Of a stretch of DNA of 64,000 nucleotides, positions 26,218 to 38,280 are shown piece after piece. How positions within the stretch are numbered: position 1 is the stretch's first letter; every line of letters begins with the position of its first letter. The position numbers and the translations under genes were made by a program. Below the pieces are notes generated by a model, which was given only the letters and a program-made list of their open reading frames with translations, made no database searches and was not told the origin of the DNA. Source of the DNA: Mycobacterium sp. (GTDB taxonomy: Bacteria; Actinomycetota; Actinomycetes; Mycobacteriales; Mycobacteriaceae); NCBI RefSeq assembly GCF_029961025.1, contig NZ_JASBVP010000002.1, forward strand, positions 310,001 to 374,000, given 5' to 3'.

Positions 26218-28002
26218 ATGAGCGACTACGACCTCGAGGCGGTAGACCGGCTGCCGTTCACCACCGCGGAGAAATCCGAGCGCTACCGCACCGAGAACTA
26301 CCGCGGAGCGGTTGGCCTGAACTGGTACACCACCGATCCCAGCCTGCAGTTCATGATGGCCTACTACCTGCGGCCCGACGAGTTGGCGTTCGCCGAGCCG
26401 CATCTGAAGCGCATCGGCGAACTCATGGGCGGGCCGGTCGCCCGCTGGGCTGAGGAGACCGATCGCAACCCGCCGCGGCTGGAACGCTATGACCGTTGGG
26501 GCCACGACATCAGCCGGGTGGTGATGCCGCCGTCGTTCCTTGAGTCCAAACGCGCGGTGCTGGATGCCCAGAAAACGCTGCGCGACGAGGCGCGGCGCGC
26601 CGGGGTGAACCCGGCGCTGGCGCTGTTTGCCGCCAATTTCCTGCTCGACCAGGCCGACATCGGGATGGGCTGTGCCCTGGGCACCGGCGCCAACATGGTG
26701 AAATCGCTGGTGGCCGCCTACGCGCCGGCGGAGGTGCGGGATTACGTGCTGGCCCGGTTCGACAGCGGGGACTGGGAGGGCGAGACCGCGCAGTTGCTGA
26801 CCGAACGCACCGGCGGCTCCGATTTGGCGGCGCTGGAGACGACGGCCCGGCGCGCCGACGGGCGCGACGGCCCGGTGTGGCTGCTCAACGGCTTCAAATG
26901 GTTCGCGTCGAACTGCAACGGGCAAGTCTTCGTCGTGCTGGCCAAACCCGAGGGCGCGCCCGACTCGGCCCGCGGTGTGGCCGCGTTCCTGGTGCTGCGA
27001 ACCCGCCGTGACGGCTCCGCTAACGGGGTGCGGATCCGGCGCCTGAAGGACAAGCTCGGCACCCGCTCGGTCGCCTCCGGGGAGATCGAGTTCGTCGACG
27101 CCGAAGCATTCCTGCTCTCCGGGGAACCGAGCGCCGACGCCGGTCCCGCCGACGGCAAGGGGCTTGGACGGATGATGGAGCTGACCAACGCCGCACGGCT
27201 GGGCATCGCGCTGTTCGCCCTCGGCAACGCGCGCCGGGCACTGGTCGAGTCATTGTGCTACGCGCGGGCGCGCCATGCGTTCGGTGCGGCGCTGATCGAC
27301 AAGCCGCTGATGCGGCGCAAGCTCGCCGAGATGATCGTCGATGTCGAGGCCGCCCAGGCGTTGGTGTTCGACGGGATCGGGTTCGCCAACCACCAGCAGC
27401 CCAAGGTGATTCGTCAGCGCATCGCGGTTCCGGTGACCAAGCTTAAGGTGTGCCGACTGGGCATCACCGCGGCGTCCGACGCCATCGAGATCCACGGCGG
27501 CAATGGGTACATCGAAAACTGGCCGGTGGCAAGGCTTTTACGTGATGCGCAGGTGAACACCATCTGGGAGGGGCCCGACAACATCTTGTGCCTGGACGTG
27601 CGGCGGGGGATCCTGCAGAGCCAAGCGCACCAGCCGCTGCTGGCCCGCCTGCACGACGCGGTCTCGGTGTCCGACGACGACGACACCACCCGGCTGGTTT
27701 CCCGGCGCATCGAAGACCTCACCGCCGCGATCACCGCCTGGGGCAAACTCGAGTCCGGGGTGGCCGAGGCGCGGTTGTTCCCGCTTGCCCAGTTCATGGG
27801 GGACGTGTACGCCGGTGCCCTGCTCATCGAGCAGGCGGCGTGGGAGCGGGCCACCCGCAACGCCGACCGTAAACACCTGCTCGCCCGGTTGTACGCGCAG
27901 CGGTATCTGGCCGAACGCGGGCCGCTGCGCGGTATCGACGCGCCCGACGACGAGGCGCTGGAGCGCTTCGACGAACTCGTCGGCGGGGCCTTCGCCCCAT
28001 AG
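26218..28002 (+). CDS. fadE35: Acyl-CoA dehydrogenase FadE35 (AidB-like)
   Basis: This flavoprotein of about 594 residues has the acyl-CoA dehydrogenase fold with the extended AidB-type N-terminus. Visible motifs are LLTERTGGSDLAALETTA (FAD/substrate loop), LKDKLGTRSVASGEIEFVDAEAFLL, ARARHAFGAALIDKPLMRRKLAEM and the IEIHGGNGYIENWPVARLLRDAQV signature. ATG 26218 (MSDYDLEAVDRL) is preceded by GGGAG and gives the expected length of M. tuberculosis FadE35 (Rv3797). An upstream in-frame ATG at 26104 would add an Arg/Pro-rich low-complexity stretch and is rejected. It follows embB by 123 bases; the Rv3796-like gene found between them in M. tuberculosis is absent. Substrate is unknown. Confidence 0.92.
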   Translation: MSDYDLEAVDRLPFTTAEKSERYRTENYRGAVGLNWYTTDPSLQFMMAYYLRPDELAFAEPHLKRIGELMGGPVARWAEETDRNPPRLERYDRWGHDISRVVMPPSFLESKRAVLDAQKTLRDEARRAGVNPALALFAANFLLDQADIGMGCALGTGANMVKSLVAAYAPAEVRDYVLARFDSGDWEGETAQLLTERTGGSDLAALETTARRADGRDGPVWLLNGFKWFASNCNGQVFVVLAKPEGAPDSARGVAAFLVLRTRRDGSANGVRIRRLKDKLGTRSVASGEIEFVDAEAFLLSGEPSADAGPADGKGLGRMMELTNAARLGIALFALGNARRALVESLCYARARHAFGAALIDKPLMRRKLAEMIVDVEAAQALVFDGIGFANHQQPKVIRQRIAVPVTKLKVCRLGITAASDAIEIHGGNGYIENWPVARLLRDAQVNTIWEGPDNILCLDVRRGILQSQAHQPLLARLHDAVSVSDDDDTTRLVSRRIEDLTAAITAWGKLESGVAEARLFPLAQFMGDVYAGALLIEQAAWERATRNADRKHLLARLYAQRYLAERGPLRGIDAPDDEALERFDELVGGAFAP

Positions 28003-28024
28003 GCTTTGATCGGCCCCGAGAGGT

Positions 28025-29575
28025 TCAGATCGGGATCAGCGCGTGCTTGCGCTGCACATGCTGAACCTGCTTGTCGCGCAACAGGTGCAGCGCCTTGCGC
28101 AGCAGCAGGCGGGTCTGATGCGGCTCGATGACCGCGTCGATGAACCCGCGTTCCGCGGCGATCCACGGGGTGGCGATGTGGAGGTTGTAGTTCTCGATAA
28201 AACTTTGCCTGATCGCCTGCGCCTCGGGCGTGTTGGGGTCGGGGAAGCGTTTCATCAGCAGCTGCGCGGCGCCCTCGGCGCCGATCACCGCGATGCGGGC
28301 GGTGGGCCACGCGAAGTTCAGGTCCGCCGTCAGCTGCTTGGATCCCATCACCGCGTACGCCCCGCCGTAGGACTTGCGGACGGTGATCGTCACCTTCGGC
28401 ACGTCGGCCTCCACCACCGCGTAGAGGAACCGGCCGCCGCGTTTGATGATGCCGCCCTTCTCCTGCGCCACCCCGGGCAGGAAGCCGGGGGTGTCCACGA
28501 CGAAGATCAGGGGCAGGTTCATCGTGTCGCAGAACCGGATGAACCGCGCCGCCTTGTCGGAGGCCTCGTTGTCGATCGCGCCGGACAGCACCATCGGCTG
28601 GTTGGCCACCACACCCACCGGACGACCGTCGACCCGGGCGAAACCGGTGATGATGGCCTGCCCGGCCTGCGCCCCGACGTCCAGGAAATCGCCGTCGTCG
28701 AAAATGCGCAGCAGGATCTCGTGCATGTCGTAGGCGGCGTTGTCGTTGTCCGGCACGATCGAGTCCAGCTCCAGATCATGCGGCGTGATCTCCGGCTCCA
28801 GGCCGGGATTGACGATCGGCGGGTCGTCGAAGCAGTTGGACGGCAGAAACGACAAAAACTCCCGCACATAGGCGAACGCCGCGGCTTCGGAGTCGACGAC
28901 CTGGTGGATGTTGCCGTAGCGGGCCTGCGCATCGGCGCCGCCGAGCTCGTCGAGGGTGACGTCTTCCCCGGTGACTTCCTTGATCACGTCGGGGCCGGTG
29001 ACGAACATGTAGCCCTGGTCGCGCACCGCGACGATAAGGTCGTCCTGGATCGGCGAATACACCGCTCCCCCGGCGCATTTGCCGAAGATCAGCGAGATCT
29101 GCGGGACCAGCCCGGTCAACCGTTCGTGGCGGGCGCCCAGCTCGGCGTACCAGGCCAGCGAGGTGACCGCGTCCTGGATGCGGGCGCCACCGGAATCGTT
29201 GATCCCGATGATCGGGCAGGCGACCTTCGCGCACCACTCCATGAGATGAGCGACCTTGCGCCCGAACATCTCCCCCACCGTGCCGCCGAACACCGTCTGG
29301 TCATGCGAGAACACCCCCACCGGCCGACCGTCGATCCTGCCGTGGCCGGTGACCACCCCGTCGCCGTAGAGCGCGTTGGGGTCATTCGGGGTGCGCGCCA
29401 ACGCCCCGACCTCCAGGAAACTGCCCGGGTCAAGTAGTGCGTGGATGCGCGCCCGCGCACTCGGAATACCCTTCCTCTCGCGTTTGGCCACCGCCTTCTC
29501 GCCGCCGGGCTCCCTGGCCAGGTCGAGCTTTTCGCGAAGCTCGGCCAGCAGCTCGGCGGTGGTCTTGGTGCTCAC
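28025..29575 (-). CDS. accD4: Acyl-CoA carboxylase beta subunit AccD4
   Basis: This 516-residue carboxyltransferase subunit, with AccA3 and AccD5/AccE5 partners, carboxylates the very-long alpha-chain acyl-CoA that Pks13 condenses into mycolic acid. It shows the N- and C-domain crotonase folds with [14 protein letters not shown], the [11 protein letters not shown] oxyanion region, [22 protein letters not shown] and [15 protein letters not shown]. Length is close to M. tuberculosis AccD4 (522). GTG 29575 overlaps the pks13 stop by 4 bases (GTGA), so it is the last gene of the fadD32-pks13-accD4 operon. It faces fadE35 across only 22 bases. Identification rests on sequence plus this invariant gene order. 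Confidence 0.96.
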   Translation of the reverse strand: MSTKTTAELLAELREKLDLAREPGGEKAVAKRERKGIPSARARIHALLDPGSFLEVGALARTPNDPNALYGDGVVTGHGRIDGRPVGVFSHDQTVFGGTVGEMFGRKVAHLMEWCAKVACPIIGINDSGGARIQDAVTSLAWYAELGARHERLTGLVPQISLIFGKCAGGAVYSPIQDDLIVAVRDQGYMFVTGPDVIKEVTGEDVTLDELGGADAQARYGNIHQVVDSEAAAFAYVREFLSFLPSNCFDDPPIVNPGLEPEITPHDLELDSIVPDNDNAAYDMHEILLRIFDDGDFLDVGAQAGQAIITGFARVDGRPVGVVANQPMVLSGAIDNEASDKAARFIRFCDTMNLPLIFVVDTPGFLPGVAQEKGGIIKRGGRFLYAVVEADVPKVTITVRKSYGGAYAVMGSKQLTADLNFAWPTARIAVIGAEGAAQLLMKRFPDPNTPEAQAIRQSFIENYNLHIATPWIAAERGFIDAVIEPHQTRLLLRKALHLLRDKQVQHVQRKHALIPI

Positions 29576-32500
29576 CCGCGGGCCTTTCGCGCCGCCTCGA
29601 TCCGGTGCAGCGCCGCGCTCAGGTGCGCTGCCACCTTGGCGATGATCGGCTCGTCGATGGCCTGGATGTGCTCGCCCCCGATGTGCACGATCTCCAGGTC
29701 GGAGACGTACTCACCCCAGCCGCCATCGGGCTGGCGGATGGCGTAGCGCGGCTCGAACATGATCGCGTCGTCGTGGTAACGGTCGGCCATATACAGCGTG
29801 ACATGCCCGTCGTAGGGCTGGATTTGGACGGTGTCTAAGGCCCGGTTGTCCAGGTACGAGGTGCGCTGGTGCTCGATGATGCCGGCCGGGATCTGCACAC
29901 CGCTCGCCTTGACCGCCTCCAGAACGAATTTCACCTGGCCCTCGTCGTCGAGCTGCTCCAGTTGCTCGTAGGGGATCTCCGGGATGGTGACGTTGAAGTT
30001 TCGTTCGGCGAAGCGCGCGTAGCGATCCCAGCGTTTGCGAATCTCTTCTTTGGTCTGCGGGATTTCCTCGCCGGGGCGCACGGTGTCGATCAGCCCCACA
30101 AACGGCACGTCGCAGCCCAACCGTTTCAGCCCCACCGCGCAGGCATAAGCCAGCGCACCGCCCAGCGACCAGCCGACCAGGACGAAAGGCCCCTCGCGCT
30201 GCATCTGCACCAGCTTGGGCAGATAGGTCAGCGCCCGCTGCTCGATGGGGCCCTCCACCCGCTCGAAACCGTACATCGGGGTCTCCGGCGGCAACCGCTT
30301 GAGCAGCGGTTCGTAGACGACCGTCGAGCCACCGGCCGGGTGGAACACGAACACCGGCACCGCGGTGGAGCCTTCCGGGCGCGCCCGCAGGGTGCGCACG
30401 AACCCGTCGAGCTGTCCGGCCTCTAAGTGTTCGCGCACCTTCTCGGCCAGTGCCTCGATGGTTTCGGCGGCCTTGACATCCTCGGCGGTGATCGGCCCGT
30501 CGGCGCGCTCGGCGAGGCGCTGCGCCATCTTGGCGGCGGTGTCGTCGTCCAGCTCGGGCAACGGGTTGAAGATGCCGCCCGGGGACTTGCCGGTGACAAT
30601 GGCCCAGGTGGCGAACGTGACCCGCTCGGCGGCATCCCGCGGGGGCACGTCGGAGCTCAGCGCCTCGGCCACCGCCCGCTGATTGTGGTCCCGCTCGCCG
30701 CCCACCGGCGCGGGCCGCGGGGACGGGCCTGACGGATCCGTCGGTGGCGGTGGAACCGGTTGCGCTGCAGTGTCTTGCACACCCGTCGGCGGCGGGGTCG
30801 GCCCCTGGGCCGCCGCGACCACCTCCACCGTCGGCCCTGGTGTCACGGGTTTGATTGCGCCGCTGAGCAATTCGGCCTGCTCTTTGGCGATCTCCTCGGC
30901 CGTCTTCGTCTTCTGGTACTCGTGCAGCTGCTGGACCTCGTCGCGGTGCTCGATCGCGTACTCGATGAGCTTCTCCACGTTGTAGAGGTTGGCGTCACGC
31001 ACCGCCTGCAGCTGGATGGGCGGCAGGTCGAAGTCGTATTCGACGCGGTTTTTGATGCGCACCGCCATCAGCGAGTCCAGGCCCAGCTCGATCAGCGGCA
31101 CTTCCCACGGCAGATCCTCGGGCTCATAGCCCATCGCCGCCGACACGATGGTGGCCAGCCGCTCGTGCACCGTCTCACCGGAATCCGGCGACCACTTGGT
31201 GAAACCGGCGGGCATCTGGCGTGCCGTGAGGCTGTCGTGCAGGGTCTCGGCCTGCGGCTCCCCGGGCGCCGGCGCGGCCTGCGGCGTTGCCGCCGAGGCG
31301 CCCTCGGACGTGATCCCGACCCCGGCGCCCACCGCCGCCGGTAACACCGGAAAACCGCCACCGCCCGGACCACCCCGGCTCACCAGGGCGTCGTAGACCA
31401 GGGTGAACGACTCCCCGATGCGGGCGTGCACCTGCACCGCGGCCCCGCCGGGATGGCGGGTCAGCGTGGTCACCAGCCGCGCGCCCGCGACGGGCACCGC
31501 CCGCTGCTCGGCGGCCACCAGCTGGACATCCGATAGCACTTGGGCGGCAGCGGATTTCACTAGAGCAGCCAGATCGGTTTCACCACGCGGCGCGTACTCC
31601 CACACGTGGCGCCCGTCGGGCAGCGCCACATGGGTACCCGGCATGATCAGCGATCCGTCGCCGGAGAAGTGCGCGTCGAGCCAGTGCTCTTTGCGCTTGA
31701 AGCGGGTCGGCGGGATGTTGGCAAAATCTTCCGGGCCTCCGGCCCCAGAGGCGCGGGGAAACAGGGTGCGCATGTCCAGGTCGTGACCGTGCACGTAGAG
31801 CTGCGCCATCGCCTGCATCATCGAGTCGACGTCGTCGTGTTTGCGAATCAGCGTCGGAATCAGCTGCGCCTCAGGCAACCCCGCGGCGGCCGTCGTCAGG
31901 CCCACCTGCATCAGCGCCACCGGGTTGGGCGCGAGCTCCAGGAAGGTGGTGTAGCCGTTGTCGACGGCGTTGCGAATGCCCTGGGCGAAATACACCGAAT
32001 GCCGCAGACCCTTCTTCCAGTACTCCACGTCGTGGATGATCTCCCCGGGCTTGATGTAGCGGCCCTCGTGCACCGTGGAGAAGTACCCGATGGTGAGCGG
32101 ATGCGGCCGGATGCCCTGCAGTTCGGCGGACAGCTCCCCCAGCAACGGATCCATCTGCGAGGTGTGGCTGGCGCCCTTGGTCTGGAACTTACGCGCGAAT
32201 TTGCCCTCGGCCTCGCAGCGGGCGATGATCGCGTCCACCTGAGCCGGCGGACCGCCGATGACGGTCTGGTTCGGCGCGGCGTACACACACACCTCCAGCC
32301 CCGGGAAGTCGGCGAACACCGTCTTGATCTCCTCGGCGGAGTACTCGACGAGAGCCATCAGCCGGATGTATTCGCCGAAGAGCATCGCCTCGCCCTCGCC
32401 CATCAGGTGGGCGCGCGAGCAGATCGTGCGGGTGGCATCCGCCAGTGACAGCCCGCCGGCGAAATAGGCCGCGGCGGCCTCGCCGAGCGATTGGCCCACC

Positions 32501-34917
32501 ACCGCAGCCGGTTTGGCACCGTGATGCTTGAGCAACTCACCGAGCGCGACCTGGATCGCGAAGATGGTGACCTGGGTGGTCTCGATACCGTAATCCTGCG
32601 CGTCGTCGAGGATCAGCTCGACGATCGAATAGCCCCGCTCGTATTGCACGTAGGCGTCGACTTTGTCGATCCACTCGGCGAACACCGGGTTGCGCAGGTA
32701 GAGATTCTTGGCCATCTTGCGGTGCTGGGCACCGAAACCCGCCAGCACCCAGACCGGCCCGCTGGTGACCGGTCCGTCGGCGGAATACACGTTCGGGGCC
32801 TGCTTGCCCTCGGCCACCGCCCGCAGTCCCTTGATCGCCTCCTCGTGGTTGCGGGCCAGCACCACCGCGCGGGAGCGCCCGTGGTTGCGCCGCGACAGCG
32901 CCCGTCCGATGGATTCCAGCGAGGACGCTTGCCCCTCGGGGCTTTCCATCCAGTCCGCCAGCTCGGCGGCGGCGGCTTTTTTGCGGGAGGACAGAAAAGC
33001 CGACACCGCAAGCGGCACCAGCGGAGGGTTGTCTTGTTGCGTGGCCTCGAGTTCCCGGAGCGCAATCTCTTTGAGCCGCTTGGCTTCCTCGGTCAGCCCG
33101 GGCAGCTCGGGCTCTTCGGTGGACGCCGGCTGTTCTTCGGCGAATTCGCCGTATTCGTCGAAGCGCACACCCACCTTGGTGGCCGGCTCGCCCGCCGTCA
33201 CGGCGGGCTCGTCCGGCTGCCGTTCGATGACGTCGCGGGGCAGCACCTCACGCAGCACCAGGTGTGCATTGGCGCCGCCGAACCCGAAGCTGGACACCCC
33301 GGCAATCGCATAGCCGCTGTAGCGCGGCCAGTCGGTGACGGTGTCGACCACCTTCAGGTGCAGCGCGTCGAAATCGATGTGCGGGTTGGGCCCGGCGTAG
33401 TTGATCGACGGCGGCAGCTTGTTGTGGGCCAGGGCCAGCACCACCTTGGCCAGGCTGGCCACCCCGGCCGCCGACTCCAAGTGCCCGATATTGGTTTTGA
33501 CCGCACCCAGCAGCGCCGGCTTATCGGCGGGACGCCCCTTGCCGACCACACGCCCGAGCGCCTCGGCCTCGATCGGGTCGCCGAGGATGGTGCCGGTGCC
33601 GTGCGCCTCGATGTAGTCCACGCTGCGCGGATCGAGGCCGGCATCCTTGTAGGCGCGGCGCAGCACATCCGCCTGGGCATCCGGGTTGGGGATCAGCAGG
33701 CCCGACGAGCGGCCGTCGTGGTTGACCGCGCTACCGGCGATCACCGCCAGGATCTGGTCGCCGTCGCGGCGGGCGTCCCCCACCCGCTTGAGCACCACCA
33801 TGCCCGCGCCCTCCGAGCGGGTGTATCCGTCGGCGTCGGCGGAGAACGACTTGATCCGTCCGTCGGCCGCCAGCACCCCGCCGACCTCGTCGAATCCGAC
33901 GGTGATCACCGGGGTGATCAGGGCGTTCACCCCGCCCGCAATGGCCACGTCGCACTCCCCGCTGCGCAGCGCCTGCACGGCCTGGTGGGTGGCGACCAGC
34001 GAACTCGAGCACGCGGTGTCCACCGCCACCGACGGGCCGCGGAAGTCATAGAAGTAGGACACCCGGTTGGCGATGATCGAGCTGGCGTTGCCGGTGATCG
34101 CGTAGGGGTGCGTGACCGCCGGATCCGACATCGCCAGGAAGGCATAGTCGTTGACCGAGGCGCCGACGAACACCCCGACCGCCTGGCCGCGCAGGCTTGA
34201 CGCCGGGATCCTGGCGTGCTCCAGCGCTTCCCAGGTCAGCTCCAGCGCCAGCCGCTGCTGCGGGTCGATATTGTCGGCCTCGGTCTTCGACAGTGCGAAG
34301 AACTCCGAGTCGAACCCCTTGATGTCCTTGAGATATCCGCCCCGGGTGCGGGCCCTGCCGACCCGCTCGGCGATGCGCGGCTCCCCCAGGAACTCCCGCC
34401 AGCGATCCTCCGGCAGGTCGGTGATCGCGTCGCGGCCCTCCAGCAACGCCTGCCAGGTTTCCTGCGGGCTGTTCATGTCCCCGGGGAAACGGGTGGCCAG
34501 CCCCACCACCGCGATGTCGACCCGGTCGACCGGCCCCAGGCGCGACCAGTCCTCCTCGTCGGCGCTGTCGGCGACCACCGGCTCGCCCTCGATGATGCGG
34601 GTCGCCAGCGACTCGATGGTCGGGTGCTGGAACGCCACCGTCGCCGACAACGTGACGCCGGTGAGGTCTTCGATGTCGGCGGCCAGCGCCACCGCGTCCC
34701 GCGACGAGAGACCCAACTCCACCATCGGCGTGGACTCGTCGATCGCGTCCGGCGACTGGCCGGTGGCGTTGCCCACCCACTCGCGCAGCCAGCGCCGTAG
34801 CTCGGCGACCGTCATGCCCGCGGGTGCGGGAGCACCCGTGGCGCCGGCGGCCGGACCTGCCGGCAGGGAACTCACCTGGACATCGGTATCGGACATGCTC
34901 ATCAATTGGCTCGTCAC
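29572..34917 (-). CDS. pks13: Polyketide synthase Pks13 (mycolate condensing enzyme)
   Basis: This 1,781-residue enzyme performs the Claisen condensation of meromycolyl-AMP (from FadD32) with the AccD4 product and transfers the product to trehalose. Domain order: N-terminal ACP (GLSSRDA, Ser71), KS (DTACSSSL, Cys303; [15 protein letters not shown]), AT ([11 protein letters not shown], about 810), C-terminal ACP ([10 protein letters not shown], about 1280) and thioesterase ([10 protein letters not shown], about 1586, with GGEHIQ for the His). It is about 48 residues longer than the M. tuberculosis protein, mostly in the Pro/Ala-rich linker between the second ACP and the TE. GTG 34917 overlaps the fadD32 stop by 4 bases; ATG 34902 is an alternative start. 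Confidence 0.98.
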   Translation of the reverse strand: MTSQLMSMSDTDVQVSSLPAGPAAGATGAPAPAGMTVAELRRWLREWVGNATGQSPDAIDESTPMVELGLSSRDAVALAADIEDLTGVTLSATVAFQHPTIESLATRIIEGEPVVADSADEEDWSRLGPVDRVDIAVVGLATRFPGDMNSPQETWQALLEGRDAITDLPEDRWREFLGEPRIAERVGRARTRGGYLKDIKGFDSEFFALSKTEADNIDPQQRLALELTWEALEHARIPASSLRGQAVGVFVGASVNDYAFLAMSDPAVTHPYAITGNASSIIANRVSYFYDFRGPSVAVDTACSSSLVATHQAVQALRSGECDVAIAGGVNALITPVITVGFDEVGGVLAADGRIKSFSADADGYTRSEGAGMVVLKRVGDARRDGDQILAVIAGSAVNHDGRSSGLLIPNPDAQADVLRRAYKDAGLDPRSVDYIEAHGTGTILGDPIEAEALGRVVGKGRPADKPALLGAVKTNIGHLESAAGVASLAKVVLALAHNKLPPSINYAGPNPHIDFDALHLKVVDTVTDWPRYSGYAIAGVSSFGFGGANAHLVLREVLPRDVIERQPDEPAVTAGEPATKVGVRFDEYGEFAEEQPASTEEPELPGLTEEAKRLKEIALRELEATQQDNPPLVPLAVSAFLSSRKKAAAAELADWMESPEGQASSLESIGRALSRRNHGRSRAVVLARNHEEAIKGLRAVAEGKQAPNVYSADGPVTSGPVWVLAGFGAQHRKMAKNLYLRNPVFAEWIDKVDAYVQYERGYSIVELILDDAQDYGIETTQVTIFAIQVALGELLKHHGAKPAAVVGQSLGEAAAAYFAGGLSLADATRTICSRAHLMGEGEAMLFGEYIRLMALVEYSAEEIKTVFADFPGLEVCVYAAPNQTVIGGPPAQVDAIIARCEAEGKFARKFQTKGASHTSQMDPLLGELSAELQGIRPHPLTIGYFSTVHEGRYIKPGEIIHDVEYWKKGLRHSVYFAQGIRNAVDNGYTTFLELAPNPVALMQVGLTTAAAGLPEAQLIPTLIRKHDDVDSMMQAMAQLYVHGHDLDMRTLFPRASGAGGPEDFANIPPTRFKRKEHWLDAHFSGDGSLIMPGTHVALPDGRHVWEYAPRGETDLAALVKSAAAQVLSDVQLVAAEQRAVPVAGARLVTTLTRHPGGAAVQVHARIGESFTLVYDALVSRGGPGGGGFPVLPAAVGAGVGITSEGASAATPQAAPAPGEPQAETLHDSLTARQMPAGFTKWSPDSGETVHERLATIVSAAMGYEPEDLPWEVPLIELGLDSLMAVRIKNRVEYDFDLPPIQLQAVRDANLYNVEKLIEYAIEHRDEVQQLHEYQKTKTAEEIAKEQAELLSGAIKPVTPGPTVEVVAAAQGPTPPPTGVQDTAAQPVPPPPTDPSGPSPRPAPVGGERDHNQRAVAEALSSDVPPRDAAERVTFATWAIVTGKSPGGIFNPLPELDDDTAAKMAQRLAERADGPITAEDVKAAETIEALAEKVREHLEAGQLDGFVRTLRARPEGSTAVPVFVFHPAGGSTVVYEPLLKRLPPETPMYGFERVEGPIEQRALTYLPKLVQMQREGPFVLVGWSLGGALAYACAVGLKRLGCDVPFVGLIDTVRPGEEIPQTKEEIRKRWDRYARFAERNFNVTIPEIPYEQLEQLDDEGQVKFVLEAVKASGVQIPAGIIEHQRTSYLDNRALDTVQIQPYDGHVTLYMADRYHDDAIMFEPRYAIRQPDGGWGEYVSDLEIVHIGGEHIQAIDEPIIAKVAAHLSAALHRIEAARKARG

Positions 34918-36806
34918 TGGGCCTGGTCGGCGAATACGGTTGGGGACGCGGTGCCGGCGCGCAGGCTGCCGTCGAGGTAGGCGGCCCGGCAGGCGCGCCG
35001 CCCGATCTTGCCGCTGGAGGTCCGCGGCACGGTTCCGGCCTGGACCAGCAGCACGTCGCGTACGGTGACGCCGTGGCGCACGGCGATGGCCGCGCGGATG
35101 TCGTCGGTAATCGGCCGGGGATCGAGCTTATGCGCGCCGGGTGCGCGTTCGGCGACGATCACCAGCTGCTCGGAGGTGTCATCCGGGTCGTAGGTGAGCC
35201 CGCAGTGCGGGTTGTCGAACACCTCCGCGGGCAGTTGGTTGGCCGGCACCGAGAAAGCCGCGACGAAGCCGGGGCGCAGCGCCCGGCTGGCCTCCTGCGC
35301 CGAATATTCGAGATCCTGCGGGTAGTGGTTGCGGCCGTCGATGATGACGAGATCTTTGATCCGGCCGGTGATGTAGAGTCCGCCGTTGTAGTAGGTGCCG
35401 TAGTCGCCGGTGCGCACCCACAACCCGTCGTCGGGAACACCCTCGGCGTGCGACGGGGTGGTCCGGGATTTGAGGATGTTCTTAAAGACCTCCCGGGTCT
35501 CCTCCTCGCGGTTCCAGTAGCCCACACCCATGTTGTTGCCGTGCAGCCAGATCTCGCCGATGTGCCCGTCCGGCAATTCGCTGGCCGTCTCGGTGTCGAC
35601 GATGACCGCCCACTCGTCGACGCCGACCTTGCCGGTGCTGACCTGGGCGACCGCGTTCGGCGCTTCCGGGGACACCTCGACGAACCGGTGGTTGTTCAGC
35701 GCCTCACGGTCGACGTAGACGACGGTGGGCCGTTCTGACATCGGGGTGCTCGACACGTACAGCGTCGCCTCCGCCAGGCCATACGCGGGTTTGATCGCGG
35801 TGTCTTTCAAGCCGTACGGGCGGAACGCGTCGTGGAACTTGCGCATCGAGGCCACCGAGATCGGTTCGCTACCGTTGAGGATTCCCTTGACGTTGCTCAA
35901 ATCCAGTGGCGGCTCGCCGTCTTTGGGCACGCCGCGCATTGCGGCGTGCTCGAACGCGAAGTTGGGGGCCACGGAGTAGGTCGGCCCGGCGTCGCCGTTG
36001 ACACCCGCCAGCGCGCGCATCCAGCGGATCGGGCGGCGCACAAACGCCGCGGGCGTCATGAAGGTGTTGTGCTGGCCGAGCACCGGGGAGAGCATGATGG
36101 CGATCAAACCCATGTCGTGGAAGAACGGCAGCCAGGTGACCCCCCGGTCGCCATCGTTGCCGTCAAAGCTGTTGAGCACCTGGACCACGTTGGTGGCCAG
36201 GTTCAAGTGGGTGATCTGCACACCCGTGGGCACCCGGGTGGACCCGGAGGTGTACTGCAGGTAGGCGATCGCGTCGACCGACGGGTCGGGCGGCTCCCAG
36301 GTGGCGGCCACCTCGCCCGGAACCGCGTCGACGGCGATGACGCGGGGCCGCTGCCGGGCGGGACGGCTGCGGAAGAATTTGGTGACGCCCTCGGCGGAGT
36401 CGCTGGTGGTCAGGATCGCCGCGGGAGTGCAGTCGTCGAGCACCGCGTGCAGCCGCCCCACATGCCCCGGTTCCGCCGGGTCGAACAGCGGCACCGCGAT
36501 CCGCCCGGCGTACAGGATGGCGAAAAAGGACACCAGGTAGTCCAGGTTCTGCGGGCAGAGGATGGCGATGCGGTCTCCCGGGCGGGTGACCTGCTGCAGC
36601 CGGGCGCCCACCGCACGGTTGCGGGCGGCGAAGTCCGCCCAGCAGATGTCGCGCGCCACCCCGTCACGTTCGGTGGAAAAGTCCAGAAACCGGTAGGCCA
36701 GCCGGTCCCCGCGCACCGCCGCCCACCGCTCGACGTGCCGAACCAGGTTGATGTTATCCGGAAACCTGATATGCCCGTTCACGATGAACGGGTTGTGGTA
36801 CGCCAT
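34914..36806 (-). CDS. fadD32: Long-chain fatty-acyl-AMP ligase FadD32
   Basis: This 630-residue acyl-adenylate former activates the meromycolic chain as acyl-AMP and loads it on the Pks13 N-terminal ACP. Motifs: [19 protein letters not shown] (P-loop), [13 protein letters not shown] (typical of FAAL enzymes), [39 protein letters not shown] and the C-terminal TSSGKIGR with the catalytic Lys. The start [16 protein letters not shown] is characteristic. ATG 36806 has CAGGAGAG-type ribosome site. It is the first gene of the three-gene operon; the 254 bases upstream to the cutinase-like gene contain probable promoter sequence and no gene. Confidence 0.97.
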   Translation of the reverse strand: MAYHNPFIVNGHIRFPDNINLVRHVERWAAVRGDRLAYRFLDFSTERDGVARDICWADFAARNRAVGARLQQVTRPGDRIAILCPQNLDYLVSFFAILYAGRIAVPLFDPAEPGHVGRLHAVLDDCTPAAILTTSDSAEGVTKFFRSRPARQRPRVIAVDAVPGEVAATWEPPDPSVDAIAYLQYTSGSTRVPTGVQITHLNLATNVVQVLNSFDGNDGDRGVTWLPFFHDMGLIAIMLSPVLGQHNTFMTPAAFVRRPIRWMRALAGVNGDAGPTYSVAPNFAFEHAAMRGVPKDGEPPLDLSNVKGILNGSEPISVASMRKFHDAFRPYGLKDTAIKPAYGLAEATLYVSSTPMSERPTVVYVDREALNNHRFVEVSPEAPNAVAQVSTGKVGVDEWAVIVDTETASELPDGHIGEIWLHGNNMGVGYWNREEETREVFKNILKSRTTPSHAEGVPDDGLWVRTGDYGTYYNGGLYITGRIKDLVIIDGRNHYPQDLEYSAQEASRALRPGFVAAFSVPANQLPAEVFDNPHCGLTYDPDDTSEQLVIVAERAPGAHKLDPRPITDDIRAAIAVRHGVTVRDVLLVQAGTVPRTSSGKIGRRACRAAYLDGSLRAGTASPTVFADQAQ

Positions 36807-37060
36807 GCCACTCTCCTGTCAGAACGGTTCAACGGCCGGGCCGGCGGGCCGCGCGCTCCCCCGGGGGCCGCCCGGCGCCACCGCCAAACCCCACAGATGG
36901 TACCGGCGCGCCCCCGGTCCCCGGTACCGCCTGGACCGGATCACGCCACGATGGTTCTTACGTTTCTCTTAATGTCCAGCCATGGTAAGGGGCGATGCGG
37001 TGGGCGCCAAATCCGAAGGCACCACGTCACCGAACTGTTATCGCTGCCACAGCCCCGGTC

Positions 37061-38086
37061 TCAGCCGTGTTTCGGGTGCGGCGCGTGTTCGATCAGATCG
37101 CGGGCCCAGTTCAGCGTCCACTGGGTGGCCGACTCCCCGTCCAGGCTCCAAAACTGGGTGGTGGCGTACAGCGCGTGCACGGGCTGCCCGGCCCCGCCCG
37201 CCAGGGTGTCCAGCGTCGTGGGCAAGTTGACGATGTTGAACGCTTCCTGCGGGGCGGCGCAGATGAGGTCTCCGGGTGCGCAGATCTCATTGGTTCGGTT
37301 ATTCAGCGCTCCGAAGCCACCGGGCCGGGTGCCGGTCATGGTCAACCCCAGGTCGGACAGCACGGGAACTTCGTGCAGGGTGATCTCGGCGCCCTGGCCC
37401 GGCGGGTCGGGGCCGATGTCGGTGCCCACTCCTTGCTGCCGGCGGCCGTCGGCGATCAGCGTCACACCCAGCACCAAGTCCTCGTCAACCGGACCCCGGC
37501 CGTTGCCGATATCGCCGGCGACGTCGCCGGCGATCACCGCGCCCTGCGAAAAACCAATCAACACATAGCTGGTCAGCGGGCATTTGGCGGCCATGTCCGT
37601 CATCGCTGTGACGGTGGCACGGGTGCCTTCCGCCCGGCTGTCGTTGTAGGTCATCTGGTTGTCGGCACTCAGCGGGTTGTGGAACTGCGCGGTGTAGGGC
37701 ACGGTGTACACCTCGACGCGGCTCTGCGGGAACTGCCTGGAGATCGGTCGGGTGACGTTGAGCAGCAATGCCTTCGGGAACTGTGCCGGGTGCAGCGGGT
37801 TGTCCGTTGTCGACGACTCCCAGGTTCCCGGGACCGCGATCAGCTCGACGTCGGGGCAGCTGGCGTCCTGAAACGCCGGGCGGGGCTTCTTCGGGTGCGG
37901 AGCGACACCGGTCGGCGGCGCGATCTGCGACGGCGCCGCGCCGGGCGGAGACTCCGGGTGACGTGCGAAACGGCCCACGACCGCAATGGCAAGTGCCACC
38001 GCGACCGCCACCGAACCGGTCGCGATCACGGCCAGGATCCGATGGCGCCGGCGCCGGGAATTGCGTCGGGGTTTGCTGCCCATCAT
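37061..38086 (-). CDS. culp6: Cutinase-like phospholipase/thioesterase Culp6 (Rv3802c type)
   Basis: This 341-residue exported serine hydrolase has an Arg-rich N-terminus, one membrane anchor ([22 protein letters not shown]), a Pro-rich linker, then the cutinase domain: [16 protein letters not shown], nucleophile elbow [12 protein letters not shown] and the disulfide-forming [13 protein letters not shown] with the Asp, and a His near the C-terminus. M. tuberculosis Rv3802c is an essential phospholipase A/thioesterase in the mycolate locus. Two adjacent ATGs (38086, 38083) follow AGGAG closely; the first is used. It sits between fadD32 and mpt51 as in other mycobacteria. Activity is known only for the family. 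Confidence 0.94.
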   Translation of the reverse strand: MMGSKPRRNSRRRRHRILAVIATGSVAVAVALAIAVVGRFARHPESPPGAAPSQIAPPTGVAPHPKKPRPAFQDASCPDVELIAVPGTWESSTTDNPLHPAQFPKALLLNVTRPISRQFPQSRVEVYTVPYTAQFHNPLSADNQMTYNDSRAEGTRATVTAMTDMAAKCPLTSYVLIGFSQGAVIAGDVAGDIGNGRGPVDEDLVLGVTLIADGRRQQGVGTDIGPDPPGQGAEITLHEVPVLSDLGLTMTGTRPGGFGALNNRTNEICAPGDLICAAPQEAFNIVNLPTTLDTLAGGAGQPVHALYATTQFWSLDGESATQWTLNWARDLIEHAPHPKHG

Positions 38087-38280
38087 CTCCTGCTAACAGG
38101 CTCGATCGATCTCAACGCGGCGGCCGCGGGTGCTGGCGTCCGGTTGCCCGCGCACGGGCGCCGTCGCGGCCGGTGCGACACACCCCCTTCACGGTACCGG
38201 CTCGACGCCCGGCCCACCCGGTGCCACCCGGCAGGGAACGCCCGGCCGGGGCTGGCCCCGGCCGACCAGCCCCAGTGTGG

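Noticed and set aside
24190-26925. Very long open frame antisense to embB and fadE35 (911 codons)
   Set aside because: Crosses two real genes and their gap, has biased composition and no recognisable motif.
28043-29437. Open frame antisense to accD4
   Set aside because: No family signature and fully inside a confidently identified gene.
32491-34200. Open frame antisense to pks13 (569 codons)
   Set aside because: Low-complexity His/Gly/Arg/Asp composition; a shadow of the KS-AT region.
35832-37568. Open frame antisense to fadD32 continuing into the cutinase gene
   Set aside because: Spans two well-supported genes; composition is that of a shadow.
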